NCBI GenBank assembly: GCA_028751875.1
Contig: CM054135.1
Span: 59,092,128 to 59,156,127 of the forward strand
Source of the DNA: Rapana venosa
Taxonomy: Eukaryota > Mollusca > Gastropoda > Neogastropoda > Muricidae
Length of the DNA stretch: 64,000 nt
Direction of reading: 5' to 3'
The position numbers were made by a program, and so were the translations under genes. Shown piece by piece: positions 60,801 to 64,000 of this stretch; position 1 is the first letter of the stretch; each line of letters starts with the position of its first letter. The notes beneath the pieces are model-generated. The model worked only from the letters and a program-made list of their open reading frames with translations. It ran no database searches and had not been told where the DNA came from.

Positions 60801-61826
60801 AACTATAAGATCAGTACCTTCTGTTACAAATGTCTCCATAAAACAGCGCCTTCCTACCTCTGTGAATGTCTTCACCTGTACACTCCTTCTTGTTCCCTCC
60901 GCTCTGCTGCAGATACCTTGTGCTTAAGAATACCTAGATGCAACCAGTCCACCGTTGGCAGTGACTCTTTCTCCATTTCTGGTCCATCGATCTGGAATGA
61001 CCTCCCTCTCTCCCTTCGTCAAAAGCCTTCTTATGACGCTTTTAAATCCGGCCTCAAGACACATTTATTTAAAACCTAAGACTCTCCCCTCTTGTTCCAT
61101 TTCACTTTTGTCCTGCCCTCAACAGCCAAAACCCCAACACCCTGCCTAGTGTACAACCTTTATGTGTGTGCGTGAGTGTGTGTGTATGTGCATGCGTGCA
61201 TGCAAGCATGTGTGTATACATTTGAATTTGTAAAAAAAACACCAAAAAAACCCTATTAATTGTAACTGGCTGCAAGCGAATGAGTAGGATGAATGAAAAC
61301 GCTCTGATTTGTTTTTAGCAAGATATAGCACTATATAAATTCCATTTATTATTATTATTATTATTTAATACTCTAGAAAAAAAAACATTGGCAAGAAAAC
61401 AGCGGTCTCAATGATTGTATAGAAAACGAAATCTATGCTCCACAGCATGTTGCGCATACACATTTGAGAAAGACAATGAACACGAATCTTCCACTCTGAC
61501 GAGCAGCCAGCCTTACACTTACCTGGTGCAGAGGGCCAGGTTGTTGCCCAACCCCCAGGGGGGCTGACGGAAGTTCCACTGATGGTCCTTGTCCGAGTTC
61601 ACATTGAAGGTGTGCTTCTCTGACGCACAGTGCTCCTCCCACTGCCGGTCGCTGTTGCACTGCACAGAGCAGTACCGACAGTAGTGCGAGTTGCTCTGCA
61701 AGTGGCCTTGCACCCTCATTGGAGCTTGCACAACAGTTGTGGCAGACACCACCGATTCCCCTTGGCTGATTTTGGATTGCTTTATGTCCTCTTTGTAGGC
61801 TTTCGCCACATCCTCCAACTTGTGCA
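22283..61826 (-). CDS. HELZ2: HELZ2-like protein: zinc fingers, helicase 1, RNB domain, helicase 2 (27 exons, 5' partial)
   Basis: Twenty-seven minus-strand exons join with consistent phases into 2,753 residues, close to the size of vertebrate HELZ2. Numbering from the first full visible codon: C2H2 finger 49-71; CCCH-type finger 99-124; helicase 1 with GPFGTGKT 559-566, DEAA 685-688 and GDHLQISPK 712-720; RNB domain about 1300-1800; helicase 2 with GPPGSGKT 2284-2291, QYRM ending at 2534, and NVAITRPRKG. In vertebrates HELZ2 is an interferon-induced nuclear-receptor coactivator and RNB-family exoribonuclease. Here the RNB motif reads DPPHTTDIQVA instead of D...DIDDA, and SPLHSY replaces SPIRRY. 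The helicase 2 Walker B reads DSCE. RNA binding and helicase 1 function are likely; nuclease activity is doubtful. The first visible exon starts two bases before a codon boundary, so the N-terminus lies upstream. HELZ-family paralogues are common in molluscs, so orthology to HELZ2 rests on domain order. Confidence 0.92.
22396..22510. repeat. (CA)n-rich tract at the last 3' splice site
   Basis: CA repeats with GC and TA interruptions. On the minus strand this is the TG-rich tract directly before the last acceptor. Confidence 0.93.
22511..23524. other. Last HELZ2-like intron, unique part
   Basis: AT-rich DNA with a SINE-body fragment at about 23100-23215 (TTTGTCATCCGTTCCCACC, ATGGCCTACTCTTC). 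No coding exon fits the phase. Confidence 0.4.
23525..24597. repeat. Minisatellite, about 69-bp unit, about 15 copies
   Basis: The unit contains ACAGTTATACCTATGCTTAA, CATAACTTGGACAGTGATC and AAATACTGATAACACACACA. Length varies through the CA part and an optional AGC. It lies in the last HELZ2-like intron and ends about 22 bp from the donor of exon z. Confidence 0.95.
24620..24787 (-). CDS. HELZ2: HELZ2-like exon z: helicase 2 motifs V and VI
   Basis: Encodes GCEYDYVVLSTCRS (motif V, completing QG across the splice) and MHEINVAITRPRKGLIITG (motif VI, with Arg residues intact). Acceptor TGTGGGCAG, donor G|GTATCG. Confidence 0.93.
24788..26506. other. HELZ2-like intron y-z
   Basis: This intron holds AT-rich repeats of a TGCTATTATAAAA-like word at 24920-25070 and a SINE-body fragment at about 25430-25550 (CCTCGGCTAGAGCTCCAAGG). 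Open frames near 25304-25696 and 25900-26200 show no family resemblance. Confidence 0.4.
26507..26663 (-). CDS. HELZ2: HELZ2-like exon y
   Basis: 52 codons, ASIVEGLVIQGH to LLRHCQ. VVVLCQYLAQVQLI stands at the VLTPYxxQ strand, with Cys-Gln-Tyr instead of Thr-Pro-Tyr. Acceptor CATTTCCAG, donor G|GTAAGA. Confidence 0.9.
27214..27435 (-). CDS. HELZ2: HELZ2-like exon x
   Basis: 74 codons, HMGISELSSSCFYNNKVKV to KEAEAV. It follows QYRM directly, giving QYRMHMGI as in related helicases. Acceptor TTGTCCCCAG, donor GTG|GTGAGT. Confidence 0.9.
27533..27685. repeat. Imperfect direct duplication, 2 x about 65 bp
   Basis: CCATCTTTCCTTTAAGACTG and the following GGTTCACGGCTGGATG occur at about 27537 and again at about 27624, next to exon x. 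Confidence 0.8.
27686..28490. other. HELZ2-like intron w-x
   Basis: AT-rich DNA with a C homopolymer tract near 28308-28322. I see no gene or named element. Confidence 0.35.
28491..28703 (-). CDS. HELZ2: HELZ2-like exon w: helicase 2 motifs II, III and IV
   Basis: Encodes IIMDSCESCMEPESLVPLV (Walker B position), LVLVGDPQQLQPAV (motif III) and LKDQYRM (motif IV). The residue after the Walker B Asp is Ser (codon 28689-28691) where UPF1-like enzymes have Glu. Acceptor TTGCAG, donor ATG|GTGAGT. Confidence 0.93.
29060..29398. repeat. Long TG-rich tract
   Basis: TG repeats with internal duplications of a TGTGCTGAGCTGTGTG block. It lies in the intron between exons v and w, starting about 10 bp from the donor of v. 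Confidence 0.93.
29408..29533 (-). CDS. HELZ2: HELZ2-like exon v
   Basis: 42 codons, KEDYQQLVVKAQAEELQHAEVILATCSLAARP to NIRQ. VILATCS is the strand before Walker B. The acceptor is a (TG)n tract ending TTGCAG; donor CAG|GTCAGA. Confidence 0.9.
30528..30960 (+). mobile_element. tRNA-headed SINE, nearly full length
   Basis: It has an A box (GTGGTCTAGAGGC) and B box (GGTTCGTATCCC) in the first 75 bp. The body contains TTTCGGATGAGACGATAAACC, GAACCCACGGCAACAAGAG, GTTGTCCCTGGCAAAATTCT and CTCTCCCCGGGGAGAGCAGC. The tail is (AATAAA)n-like. A truncated copy is at 58405-58675. Confidence 0.75.
31262..31620 (-). mobile_element. tRNA-headed SINE of the CTCGGCTAGGGCTC family
   Basis: The plus strand reads CCTCGGCTAGGGCTCTGAGG and ACCAATGGTGAGATTTTGCA, then GGTAGCCGCCACATT, and ends ATTCAAACCCACAACTTCAC and CTCTTAACCACTTGG. 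The end is a degenerate tRNA head on the minus strand. It is the uninterrupted counterpart of the SINE that encloses the 34-bp satellite. Confidence 0.65.
31729..31985 (-). CDS. HELZ2: HELZ2-like exon u
   Basis: Encodes FLKDISHPVPKIVRIYDE to NDITDDQ, the 1B/1C-type insertion between motifs Ia and II, including LHHLIRCPPNSYY. Acceptor TATGTGACAG|CG was chosen because only it restores the frame after DVIA; the better-looking TTTCAG further upstream does not. Confidence 0.87.
32385..32775 (-). mobile_element. SINE of the CTCGGCTAGAGCTC family
   Basis: The body contains CTTGGCTAGAAAGCTCCGAGG, GTAGCCGCACTCTGATTTC, TGTCATCCATTCCAACC and TTTTAACATGTGGGCAAGATG. The head region near 32765 is degenerate. 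Confidence 0.6.
32886..33152 (-). CDS. HELZ2: HELZ2-like exon t: helicase 2 motifs Q, I and Ia
   Basis: Encodes LSPVQKEAV (Q motif), VIQGPPGSGKT (Walker A, intact) and VLICASTDSAVDVIA (motif Ia). Acceptor CTGCCAACAG, donor G|GTGGGT. Confidence 0.93.
33153..34550. other. HELZ2-like intron s-t
   Basis: AT-rich DNA with TG repeats at 33388-33430 and 34351-34460. No further exon fits. Confidence 0.4.
34351..34460. repeat. (TG)n microsatellite
   Basis: TG run changing to a (GTGTGA)n-like variant. Confidence 0.94.
34551..34636 (-). CDS. HELZ2: HELZ2-like exon s
   Basis: 28 codons, QMEHIVACLSNASDLAKDVAVGRKPVNT. It is short, but the phase fits both neighbours exactly. Acceptor TATGTTGCAG, donor G|GTCAGT. 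Confidence 0.83.
34685..34760. repeat. (GA)n microsatellite
   Basis: GA run beginning about 50 bp upstream (in gene sense) of the exon s acceptor. Confidence 0.93.
35200..35312. repeat. Compound (GA)n-(TG)n microsatellite
   Basis: An A homopolymer, GA run and TG run follow one another. Confidence 0.95.
35577..36421 (-). CDS. HELZ2: HELZ2-like exon r: linker before helicase 2
   Basis: 281 codons, EHITDSLSSGRFAVDV to LIPRTTLC. No catalytic motif is seen. The position between RNB and helicase 2 and the CTVELIPRTTL end fit the HELZ2 layout. Acceptor TTTTCCAG, donor TG|GTGAGT. Confidence 0.9.
36711..36911 (-). CDS. HELZ2: HELZ2-like exon q
   Basis: 67 codons, VKLTWQERIYDASAVD to KTVPTTQ, joining GEM|VKLTW; it probably belongs to the S1-like end of the RNB module. 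Acceptor CTCTATGTAG, donor CAG|GTTAGT. Confidence 0.88.
37160..37335. repeat. Alternating purine-pyrimidine tract with about 63-bp higher-order repeat
   Basis: Blocks of TGTGTGCATGTG, GCGCGCACGTGCGTG and TATGAATGTG repeat about 2.5 times. Such tracts are Z-DNA prone. Confidence 0.85.
37470..37660 (-). mobile_element. Possible 3' end of a non-LTR element with (GAT)n tail
   Basis: On the minus strand a frame ending GLPRHRLLCLLHDRQGHGT runs into (GAT)n at 37482-37510. This resembles the 3' end of RTE-like elements with short tandem tails. Too little remains to name it. Confidence 0.35.
38015..38618. repeat. AGC/AGT/ATT triplet repeat block
   Basis: About 600 bp of AGC and AGT triplets with ATT or TGTATT every 30-45 bp. 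Both strands are open for 160-250 codons in several frames (poly-Ser on plus, poly-Leu or Ala/Thr on minus), which is an effect of the repeat. It lies in the intron between exons p and q. Confidence 0.95.
38775..39163 (-). CDS. HELZ2: HELZ2-like exon p: RNB domain, C-terminal motif
   Basis: Encodes GHYSLNVPYFTLMTSPLHSYMS, aligned with the RNase II/R segment HFTSPIRRYxD. The catalytic Arg position is His and the Asp is Ser. Acceptor is a (TG)n tract ending TTACCAG; donor ATG|GTAATG. Confidence 0.9.
39164..39762. other. HELZ2-like intron o-p
   Basis: Low-complexity intron with a C homopolymer then A homopolymer at 39220-39262 and CA/C-rich DNA at 39560-39725. No gene. Confidence 0.5.
39763..40015 (-). 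CDS. HELZ2: HELZ2-like exon o: RNB domain, middle
   Basis: 84 codons plus one base. It opens with a cysteine cluster C-x-C-x3-C-x-C, then EVKPLDHFDVFTVLWNQALAAAP. Acceptor GCCTGGCAG, donor G|GTAGAG. Confidence 0.82.
40016..40842. other. HELZ2-like intron n-o
   Basis: AT-rich unique DNA. I see no element or exon in it. Confidence 0.45.
40843..42828 (-). CDS. HELZ2: HELZ2-like exon n: linker and first part of RNB domain
   Basis: The largest exon, 662 codons, phase 0 at both ends. The first 200 or so residues form an acidic linker (KFTKPMTEVDKTAELS, EEVIYEDTDRDSG). A cold-shock-like part follows (DRCLAKVLN, VKGLLRRGRAFDKDEVVVEML). The RNB domain then starts, with CFTIDPPHTTDIQVAFS at residues 1414-1430. 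The canonical site has four Asp residues here; the last two are Gln and Val. Confidence 0.93.
42829..43615. other. HELZ2-like intron m-n
   Basis: AT-rich unique DNA with a T homopolymer near 43531-43544. Nothing recognisable. Confidence 0.45.
43616..43926 (-). CDS. HELZ2: HELZ2-like exon m: helicase 1 motifs V and VI
   Basis: Encodes GKEYRALFISTVRT (motif V) and LLNTALTRTKSLVAVVGDP (motif VI), which closes helicase 1, then a short linker ending SIRHQ. Acceptor CCTTCACAG, donor CAG|GTGTGT. Confidence 0.92.
43975..44115. repeat. (TG)n microsatellite
   Basis: TG runs with CTGTGCG interruptions. Confidence 0.94.
44444..44528 (-). CDS. HELZ2: HELZ2-like exon l: helicase 1 motif V start
   Basis: 28 codons, VYRIRYILKSTRRHDLRRVDVQTVQNIQ, leading into the QGKEY motif across the splice. 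Acceptor GTGTGACAG, donor G|GTAATG. Confidence 0.86.
44600..44900 (-). mobile_element. SINE-body fragment
   Basis: CTTGGCTAAAGCTCTGATG, ACCGATGGTGAGATTTCG and AGGTAGCCACATTCC match the other copies of the CTCGGCTAGAGCTC family. About 130 bp of unrelated sequence precedes it. Confidence 0.5.
45079..45354 (-). CDS. HELZ2: HELZ2-like exon k: helicase 1 RecA2 part
   Basis: 92 codons, MEILRFISAVFYGG to ISVVTPYHDQ. VTPYHDQ is the VLTPYxxQ strand of the second RecA domain. Donor CAG|GTGGGT, acceptor CCTGTCAG. Confidence 0.9.
45420..45452. repeat. (CCATC)n pentanucleotide microsatellite
   Basis: Five or six CCATC units. Confidence 0.9.
45460..46342. other. HELZ2-like intron j-k
   Basis: AT-rich DNA with a short three-fold degenerate repeat around GTTGACATACTCAGCATCC at 45828-45925. 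No gene. Confidence 0.4.
46343..46416. repeat. (GAGAG)n-(GA)n microsatellite at a splice donor
   Basis: GGAGA pentamers change into GA dimers and end within 5 bp of the exon j donor. Confidence 0.94.
46421..46567 (-). CDS. HELZ2: HELZ2-like exon j: helicase 1 motif IV region
   Basis: 49 codons, VYSAEARRQSFGMSMLERL to FSINYRTK. NYRTK stands where UPF1-like helicases have QYRM. The donor AAAG|GTTTCTCTC runs straight into a (CT)n tract on the minus strand. Confidence 0.88.
46850..47110. repeat. Long-unit precursor repeats, about 64 bp, about 4 copies
   Basis: Units read GCCAACATAATCTGATAGGTG, AAAACATTATCTCCAATAG and ATTCTTACAGTCATTTGTTG. They are diverged from each other and lead without a break into the 46-bp array. 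Confidence 0.85.
47111..47868. repeat. Minisatellite, 46-bp unit, about 16 copies
   Basis: The unit is TTGCTATTGGAAAGCATTAC plus CGTCAATAGATTCTTACAGT plus CATTTG. Copies are nearly identical, with a CCGTC/CCTTC variant. It lies in the intron with the GC donor. Confidence 0.96.
48029..48410 (-). CDS. HELZ2: HELZ2-like exon i: helicase 1 motifs II and III, GC donor
   Basis: Encodes AANLYVV to GDHLQISPK, with intact Walker B VDEAAQALE and motif III GDHLQ. The reading frame fits the next exon only if the exon ends at AAG followed by GCAGGT, a GC-AG intron. The nearby GT, four bases further on, shifts the frame. Confidence 0.9.
48690..48968 (-). mobile_element. tRNA-headed SINE, second type
   Basis: The minus strand reads a tRNA-like head with GGTCGAGTGGTTTAGGCGG (A box) and GTGGGTTCGATCCCC (B box), then a body with CTTGGGAAAGACACTTTAC and a 3' part ending near 48690. 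The body differs from the other SINEs here. Confidence 0.72.
48969..49591. other. HELZ2-like intron h-i, remaining part
   Basis: AT-rich unique DNA. No exon fits. Confidence 0.4.
49592..49783 (-). CDS. HELZ2: HELZ2-like exon h: helicase 1 motifs Q, I and Ia
   Basis: Encodes LNRDQMAAV (Q motif), GPFGTGKT (Walker A, intact) and the start of CAQSNS (motif Ia). Acceptor TTTGTGAACAG|A, duplicated 51 bp upstream; donor AG|GTAAGA. Confidence 0.92.
49779..49880. repeat. 51-bp tandem duplication over a 3' splice site
   Basis: GAGATCTGTTCACAAA occurs at 49780 and 49831, with similar downstream sequence (CAGTATCACAAACAGAACAA versus CAATATCATAAACAAAACAA). The left copy is the real acceptor of exon h. 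Confidence 0.88.
49881..50386. other. HELZ2-like intron g-h
   Basis: Unique-looking DNA without a recognisable element. Confidence 0.4.
50387..50529 (-). CDS. HELZ2: HELZ2-like exon g
   Basis: Acceptor GATGTGTAG|GTT and donor TC|GTAAGT. It encodes VEVQFQLDRRHFKKMHYAL, a segment with the VQFQLDR..F..MH..L pattern found before UPF1-like helicase motif Q. Confidence 0.88.
50590..50998 (-). mobile_element. tRNA-headed SINE of the CTCGGCTAGAGCTC family
   Basis: The body starts CCTTGGCTACAGCTCCAAGG and ends with GGGAATCGAACCCAGAACC and CATCTTAACCATCCTGCC. On the minus strand these are the B box and A box of the head. Confidence 0.68.
50999..52029. other. HELZ2-like intron f-g, remaining part
   Basis: AT-rich DNA with GA-rich patches at 51470-51540. 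No gene. Confidence 0.4.
52030..52342 (-). CDS. HELZ2: HELZ2-like exon f
   Basis: Acceptor TTGTCCGCAG|C and donor GAA|GTGAGT. It encodes YNLINTAEVTNQVI to LRSGTNVE, probably the beta-barrel-like domain that precedes the helicase core in UPF1-type enzymes. Confidence 0.88.
52899..53997. mobile_element. Non-autonomous piggyBac-type element, 1,099 bp
   Basis: It is flanked on both sides by TTAA (52895-52898 and 53998-54001). The ends are inverted repeats CCCTAGTAGCG and, on the other strand, CCCTAGTATCG (10 of 11 match). piggyBac elements insert at TTAA and start with CCC. Near the left end two copies of a palindrome around GGAATATTCC occur (52919-52932 and 52962-52977). Internal open frames are short and I see no transposase motif, so mobility would need a transposase supplied elsewhere. 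It lies in the intron between exons e and f. Confidence 0.75.
54075..54165. repeat. (GA)n/(GACA)n microsatellite
   Basis: GA-rich tract with GACA and AAAG interruptions. Confidence 0.92.
54304..54542 (-). CDS. HELZ2: HELZ2-like exon e
   Basis: Acceptor TTTTGTACAG|GTG and donor TC|GTACGT. It encodes VKDLRQKLAFDRWTKENREV to HKLISS, the conserved linker leading to helicase 1. Confidence 0.9.
54810..54884. repeat. (GA)n microsatellite
   Basis: GA run of about 36 units. Confidence 0.97.
54885..55481. other. HELZ2-like intron d-e, remaining part
   Basis: Unique-looking DNA with short GA and TG tracts at 55078-55160. No gene. Confidence 0.4.
55482..55751 (-). CDS. HELZ2: HELZ2-like exon d
   Basis: 90 codons, LSLERVALLHHS to LGHEAVHEQ, with the FGSFSQWVAFDFG block typical of the region before HELZ-family helicase 1. 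The acceptor ACTATTTTTCAG lies inside the first unit of the 54-bp array. Confidence 0.9.
55753..58012. repeat. Minisatellite, 54-bp unit, about 41 copies
   Basis: The unit contains GCAGCACAGTCAGTGGCTGA and ATTGTGGAATGATATGAAAA. Two forms alternate in patches: TAGTTTGTTTTGCAG and TATTTCATTTTACAG. A degenerate block lies at 56880-57060. The left edge touches the acceptor of exon d. Confidence 0.97.
58405..58675 (+). mobile_element. 5'-truncated SINE ending at a HELZ2-like splice donor
   Basis: The body matches the SINE at 30528-30960 (GTCTTTCAGATGAGATATAAA, AGAGTTGTCCCTGACAAAATTT, CACTCTCCCCAGGTGAAC), with a tail TACACAATAAAATGAAATAC. The last bases of the tail are the intronic part of the exon c donor. 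Confidence 0.7.
58678..58785 (-). CDS. HELZ2: HELZ2-like exon c
   Basis: 36 codons (MSEVLPGVEVKCKQPLEEF to TIKTE), phase 0 at both ends. The acceptor is CTGTTTCAG. The donor GAG|GTATTTC abuts the tail of a SINE. Confidence 0.88.
58786..59632. other. HELZ2-like intron b-c
   Basis: AT-rich DNA with a SINE-body fragment at about 59325-59425 (CCTCAGCTAGAAGAGCCCC, CACCAATGGCGAGATTTTTG). No exon seen. Confidence 0.45.
59633..59843 (-). CDS. HELZ2: HELZ2-like exon b: CCCH-type zinc finger
   Basis: The acceptor is GGTTCCAG|A and the donor GTG|GTGAGT. It completes a C-x8-C-x11-C-x3-H finger (CQYSH, then CKYAH) and continues into SQEELDEWRERYEWR, the usual HELZ-family sequence after the finger. Confidence 0.9.
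59895..60225 (+). mobile_element. Fragment of a non-LTR retrotransposon ORF2 C-terminus
   Basis: The plus strand reads an open frame with IHCIGHILRRDPQSI, ALHWTPERRRKKGRPKATRR and LAQDRQEWKRFVAAL, followed by a (GATGAT)-rich tail. This is the usual C-terminal pattern of RTE/CR1-type elements. The rest of the element is missing. Confidence 0.65.
60650..61368 (+). mobile_element. 5'-truncated non-LTR retrotransposon, 3' end
   Basis: Frames read IHSLQRIQNSAARLVLRKNK, HWLPVP followed by TAG, then YKISTFCYKCLHKTAPSYLC and SLRSAADTLC. It is the same family as the minus-strand element at 62487-63880. One internal stop replaces a Gln codon. It ends with CACTATATAAATTCC and (ATT)n. Confidence 0.8.
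61523..61826 (-). CDS. HELZ2: HELZ2-like exon a: C2H2 zinc finger
   Basis: The acceptor is TTTCCTCAG|TG and the donor AG|GTAAGT. The exon encodes CRYC...H-x5-H, a U1-like C2H2 finger (C-x2-C-x12-H-x5-H), and the first Cys of the next finger. It begins with two bases of a split codon, so an upstream exon must exist. Confidence 0.88.
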
Positions 61827-61904
61827 CTGAGGAAAATATAGAATATTAATATGAGCATACGGTACCTGTTAGAAAAAAGTCAATTCTTTTATTATCTCGA
61901 TCTT

Positions 61905-62290
61905 CCGCTAGAGTTCCGAGGTTCACCAACAGTGAGATTTTGCATACGTGACCACTTTTGACCCCACCAAGGTAGTTGTATGGCAAAACATGACATCAGT
62001 GTGCATACAGTTGGGTTTCTTTAAATGTTGCCACCCATTCCTGTTGACATAAAATGGCCTATTCTTCCAAAGGGCAAAACAGGTTTTAACATGTGTGCAA
62101 GATGTTCTGCATACCTTCACATACAGGACCTCAGTTTACCGTCTCATCCGAAGGACTTTCAGGGGGGTCATATCAGTACTGATGTTAACTCCAGGGGGAA
62201 AATCCCCCTGAATGGGTGCCTCAGTGATTTTCTGAATCCAGACAGTCAGATAAAAGCGCAACACTCTTAACCACTAGGCTATCCCACCCC
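61905..62290 (-). mobile_element. tRNA-headed SINE of the CTCGGCTAGAGCTC family
   Basis: The body runs from CTAGAGTTCCGAGGTTCACC through TTTTAACATGTGTGCAAGATG and CCGAAGGACTTTCAGGG to a head with CTCTTAACCACTAGGCTATC, which is an A box on the minus strand. The end closely matches positions 1-112. Confidence 0.7.
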
Positions 62291-62486
62291 CATTTATTTC
62301 AATTACAAATGCACAATTTACTTCAAGGTGATAACAGTACTGAACAAAACATGCAAGGAAACGACAAAATCAACAAATGAAGACCAACTCTTTTCTAGAT
62401 CCGAATAGAAACTGATAAAATATTGAAGCAACAACAGACCTGGTGAGATGAAACATAATTTTCAGAGTAACACAGACCACAGTTAA

Positions 62487-62638
62487 TAATAATAATAATA
62501 TATGGAATTTATATAGCGCTGAATCTTGTAAAAAACAAACAAATCGAAGCGCTTGCACTCAATCATTTACAGGCATGCAACTCTCCTTAAACATAATGAG
62601 AAATCCATGCGCGCGCACTACGCACGCACACGCACGCA

Positions 62639-62679
<41 letters not shown>

Positions 62680-63880
62680 CAACACTTAGACGGTGAAAGA
62701 TGCTGTTGAAAATTAGGGACAGATATGTGGGGGGAAAGTCTCAGGTAGGAAATAAGTGTGTTTTGAGGCTGGATTTGAAGGAATCAAGTGAAGGCTTTTG
62801 ACGAAGTGAAAGAGGGAGGTCATTCCAGGTGGATGGACCAGAAACAGAGAAGGAGCGACGGCCAACAGTGGTTTGTTTGAATCTGGGTGTTCGAAAGCAC
62901 AAAGTATCTGCGGCTGAACGAAGGGAACGGGATGGAGTGTACAGGTGAAGACAGTTACAGAGATAAGAGGGTGCAGATTTGTGGAGACATTTGAAACAGA
63001 GGGTATTGATTTTATACTGCAGTCTTTGTGAGACAGGCAACCAGTGAAGAGATCGCAGAAGAGGAGTGATGTGTTCAGATTTTTTCTTTCTTAGGACCAG
63101 TCGAGCTGCAGAGTTTTGTATGCGTTGAAGAGAGTGGATAGATGATGCTGGTAGGCCAGCCAAAAGAGAATTACAGTAGTCTAAACGTGAAAGAATAAGA
63201 GATGTGACAAGCTTGGAAGTTGCATCAGTGGACAGATACTTGCGAATCGCGCTTACGCGCCGTAATTGATAGTAGCAAGACTGGCAGGTCTGGGTGATGA
63301 ATTTTTTCATAGAGAGTGTGTTGTCAAGAACTACTCCTAAATACTTCACAGAGTTGGACAAAGGAACTGACGTATTGCCGAATTCTATTGAAGTTTTTGT
63401 GATAGAGGAAAGTTTATGTTGGGTCCCTATGAGCATGGCTTCGGTTTTATCGGCATTAAGTTGTAACTTGTTCTGAGTCATCCAGTTTTGAATGTCTTGA
63501 AGGCAGTAGGACATATTTGTCAAGAGGGAAGGCAAGTTTTCAACAGTATCGCTGCACTGAAGTTGAGTATCATCGGCATAGAAATGATGATCAATAGGGT
63601 GGTTGTTTATTATATGTGAGAGTGGAGCAGTGTATAGAGTAAAGAGAACAGGGCCCAGGACTGATCCCTGCGGGACTCCACATTCCATTTTGACAGGGTT
63701 TGATTGAATTTTGTTTACAATAACTTTCTGGAACCAGTCTGTGAGGTATGAAGTAAACCAGGTGAGGGCTGTGCCATTAATACCAAACGTATTTTGGAGG
63801 CGAGAAAGAAGAATTGAGTGATCTATGGTATCAAAGGCTGCAGATAAGTCAAGAAGAGTGAGGAGGGAGATTTTTCTCAT
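62487..63880 (-). mobile_element. 5'-truncated non-LTR retrotransposon with reverse transcriptase part (CR1/L2-like)
   Basis: A minus-strand frame ending at 62741 reads LLDLSAAFDTIDHSILL, GVPQGSVLGPVLFTLY and HFYADDTQLQ. The YADD catalytic motif of the reverse transcriptase palm is intact. A thumb-like region and a C-terminal part ending SLKTHLFPT follow. The 3' tail contains a CA microsatellite and ends AGCGCTATATAAATTCC and (ATT)n at 62487-62505. Upstream of about 63880 the similarity to the family stops, so the N-terminal half of the protein is missing and the copy cannot be autonomous. Confidence 0.85.
62617..62676. repeat. (CA)n microsatellite
   Basis: CA run with GC interruptions inside the 3' region of the non-LTR element. 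Confidence 0.93.
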
Positions 63881-64000
63881 GAATGAATAGTTAATTCTTT
63901 TAACACTGGAGGATTCACGGTCAAATCTAAAGTACTTTGTGGCCCACAATTAAGAATCTCAATTTCAACTACATCTGATGGCGTTATAACTGTGAAAGAC
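63881..64000. other. Right edge, no feature seen
   Basis: AT-rich DNA beyond the break of the non-LTR element. The missing 5' exon(s) of the HELZ2-like gene are not visible here. Confidence 0.4.

Overview
The window is animal nuclear DNA, most probably from a mollusc and plausibly a marine gastropod. The coding DNA is split by GT-AG introns, microsatellites and minisatellites are dense, and there are tRNA-headed SINEs and several families of decayed non-LTR retrotransposon. The species call is inference; nothing in the sequence fixes it.

Left edge (about 1-2.9 kb, + strand): a two-exon FOXJ1 gene, the forkhead master regulator of motile cilia. It encodes 463 residues with the forkhead split by an 899-bp intron. 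Two perfect TGACGTCA palindromes lie 27 bp apart at the start of its coding exon.

Middle left (2.9-22.3 kb): intergenic DNA between two convergent genes. It holds microsatellites, a 34-bp-unit satellite of about 55 copies that seems to have grown inside a SINE, a 35-bp-unit satellite of about 42 copies, and relics of an RTE-like and an RNase-H-bearing retrotransposon.

Right two thirds (22.3-61.8 kb, - strand): one large gene for a HELZ2-like protein (helicase with zinc finger 2). I could place 27 exons with splice sites whose phases all agree, giving 2,753 residues and a stop codon. The 5' end lies outside the window, because the first visible exon starts in mid-codon. Domain order is C2H2 zinc finger, CCCH-type zinc finger, UPF1-like helicase 1, RNB (RNase II-like) domain, UPF1-like helicase 2. 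Helicase 1 keeps its motifs. The RNB domain has lost two active-site aspartates and the usual arginine. Helicase 2 has Ser for the catalytic Glu of Walker B. One intron appears to use a GC donor.

The HELZ2 introns carry a 69-bp, a 46-bp and a 54-bp minisatellite, an AGC/AGT triplet block, many (TG)n and (GA)n tracts, SINEs, a 1.1-kb piggyBac-type non-autonomous element with TTAA flanks, and non-LTR fragments. Two copies of one non-LTR 3' end lie in opposite orientation on either side of the first visible HELZ2 exon. At several splice sites the repeat DNA touches or supplies the splice signal, which is the most distinctive structural theme of the window.
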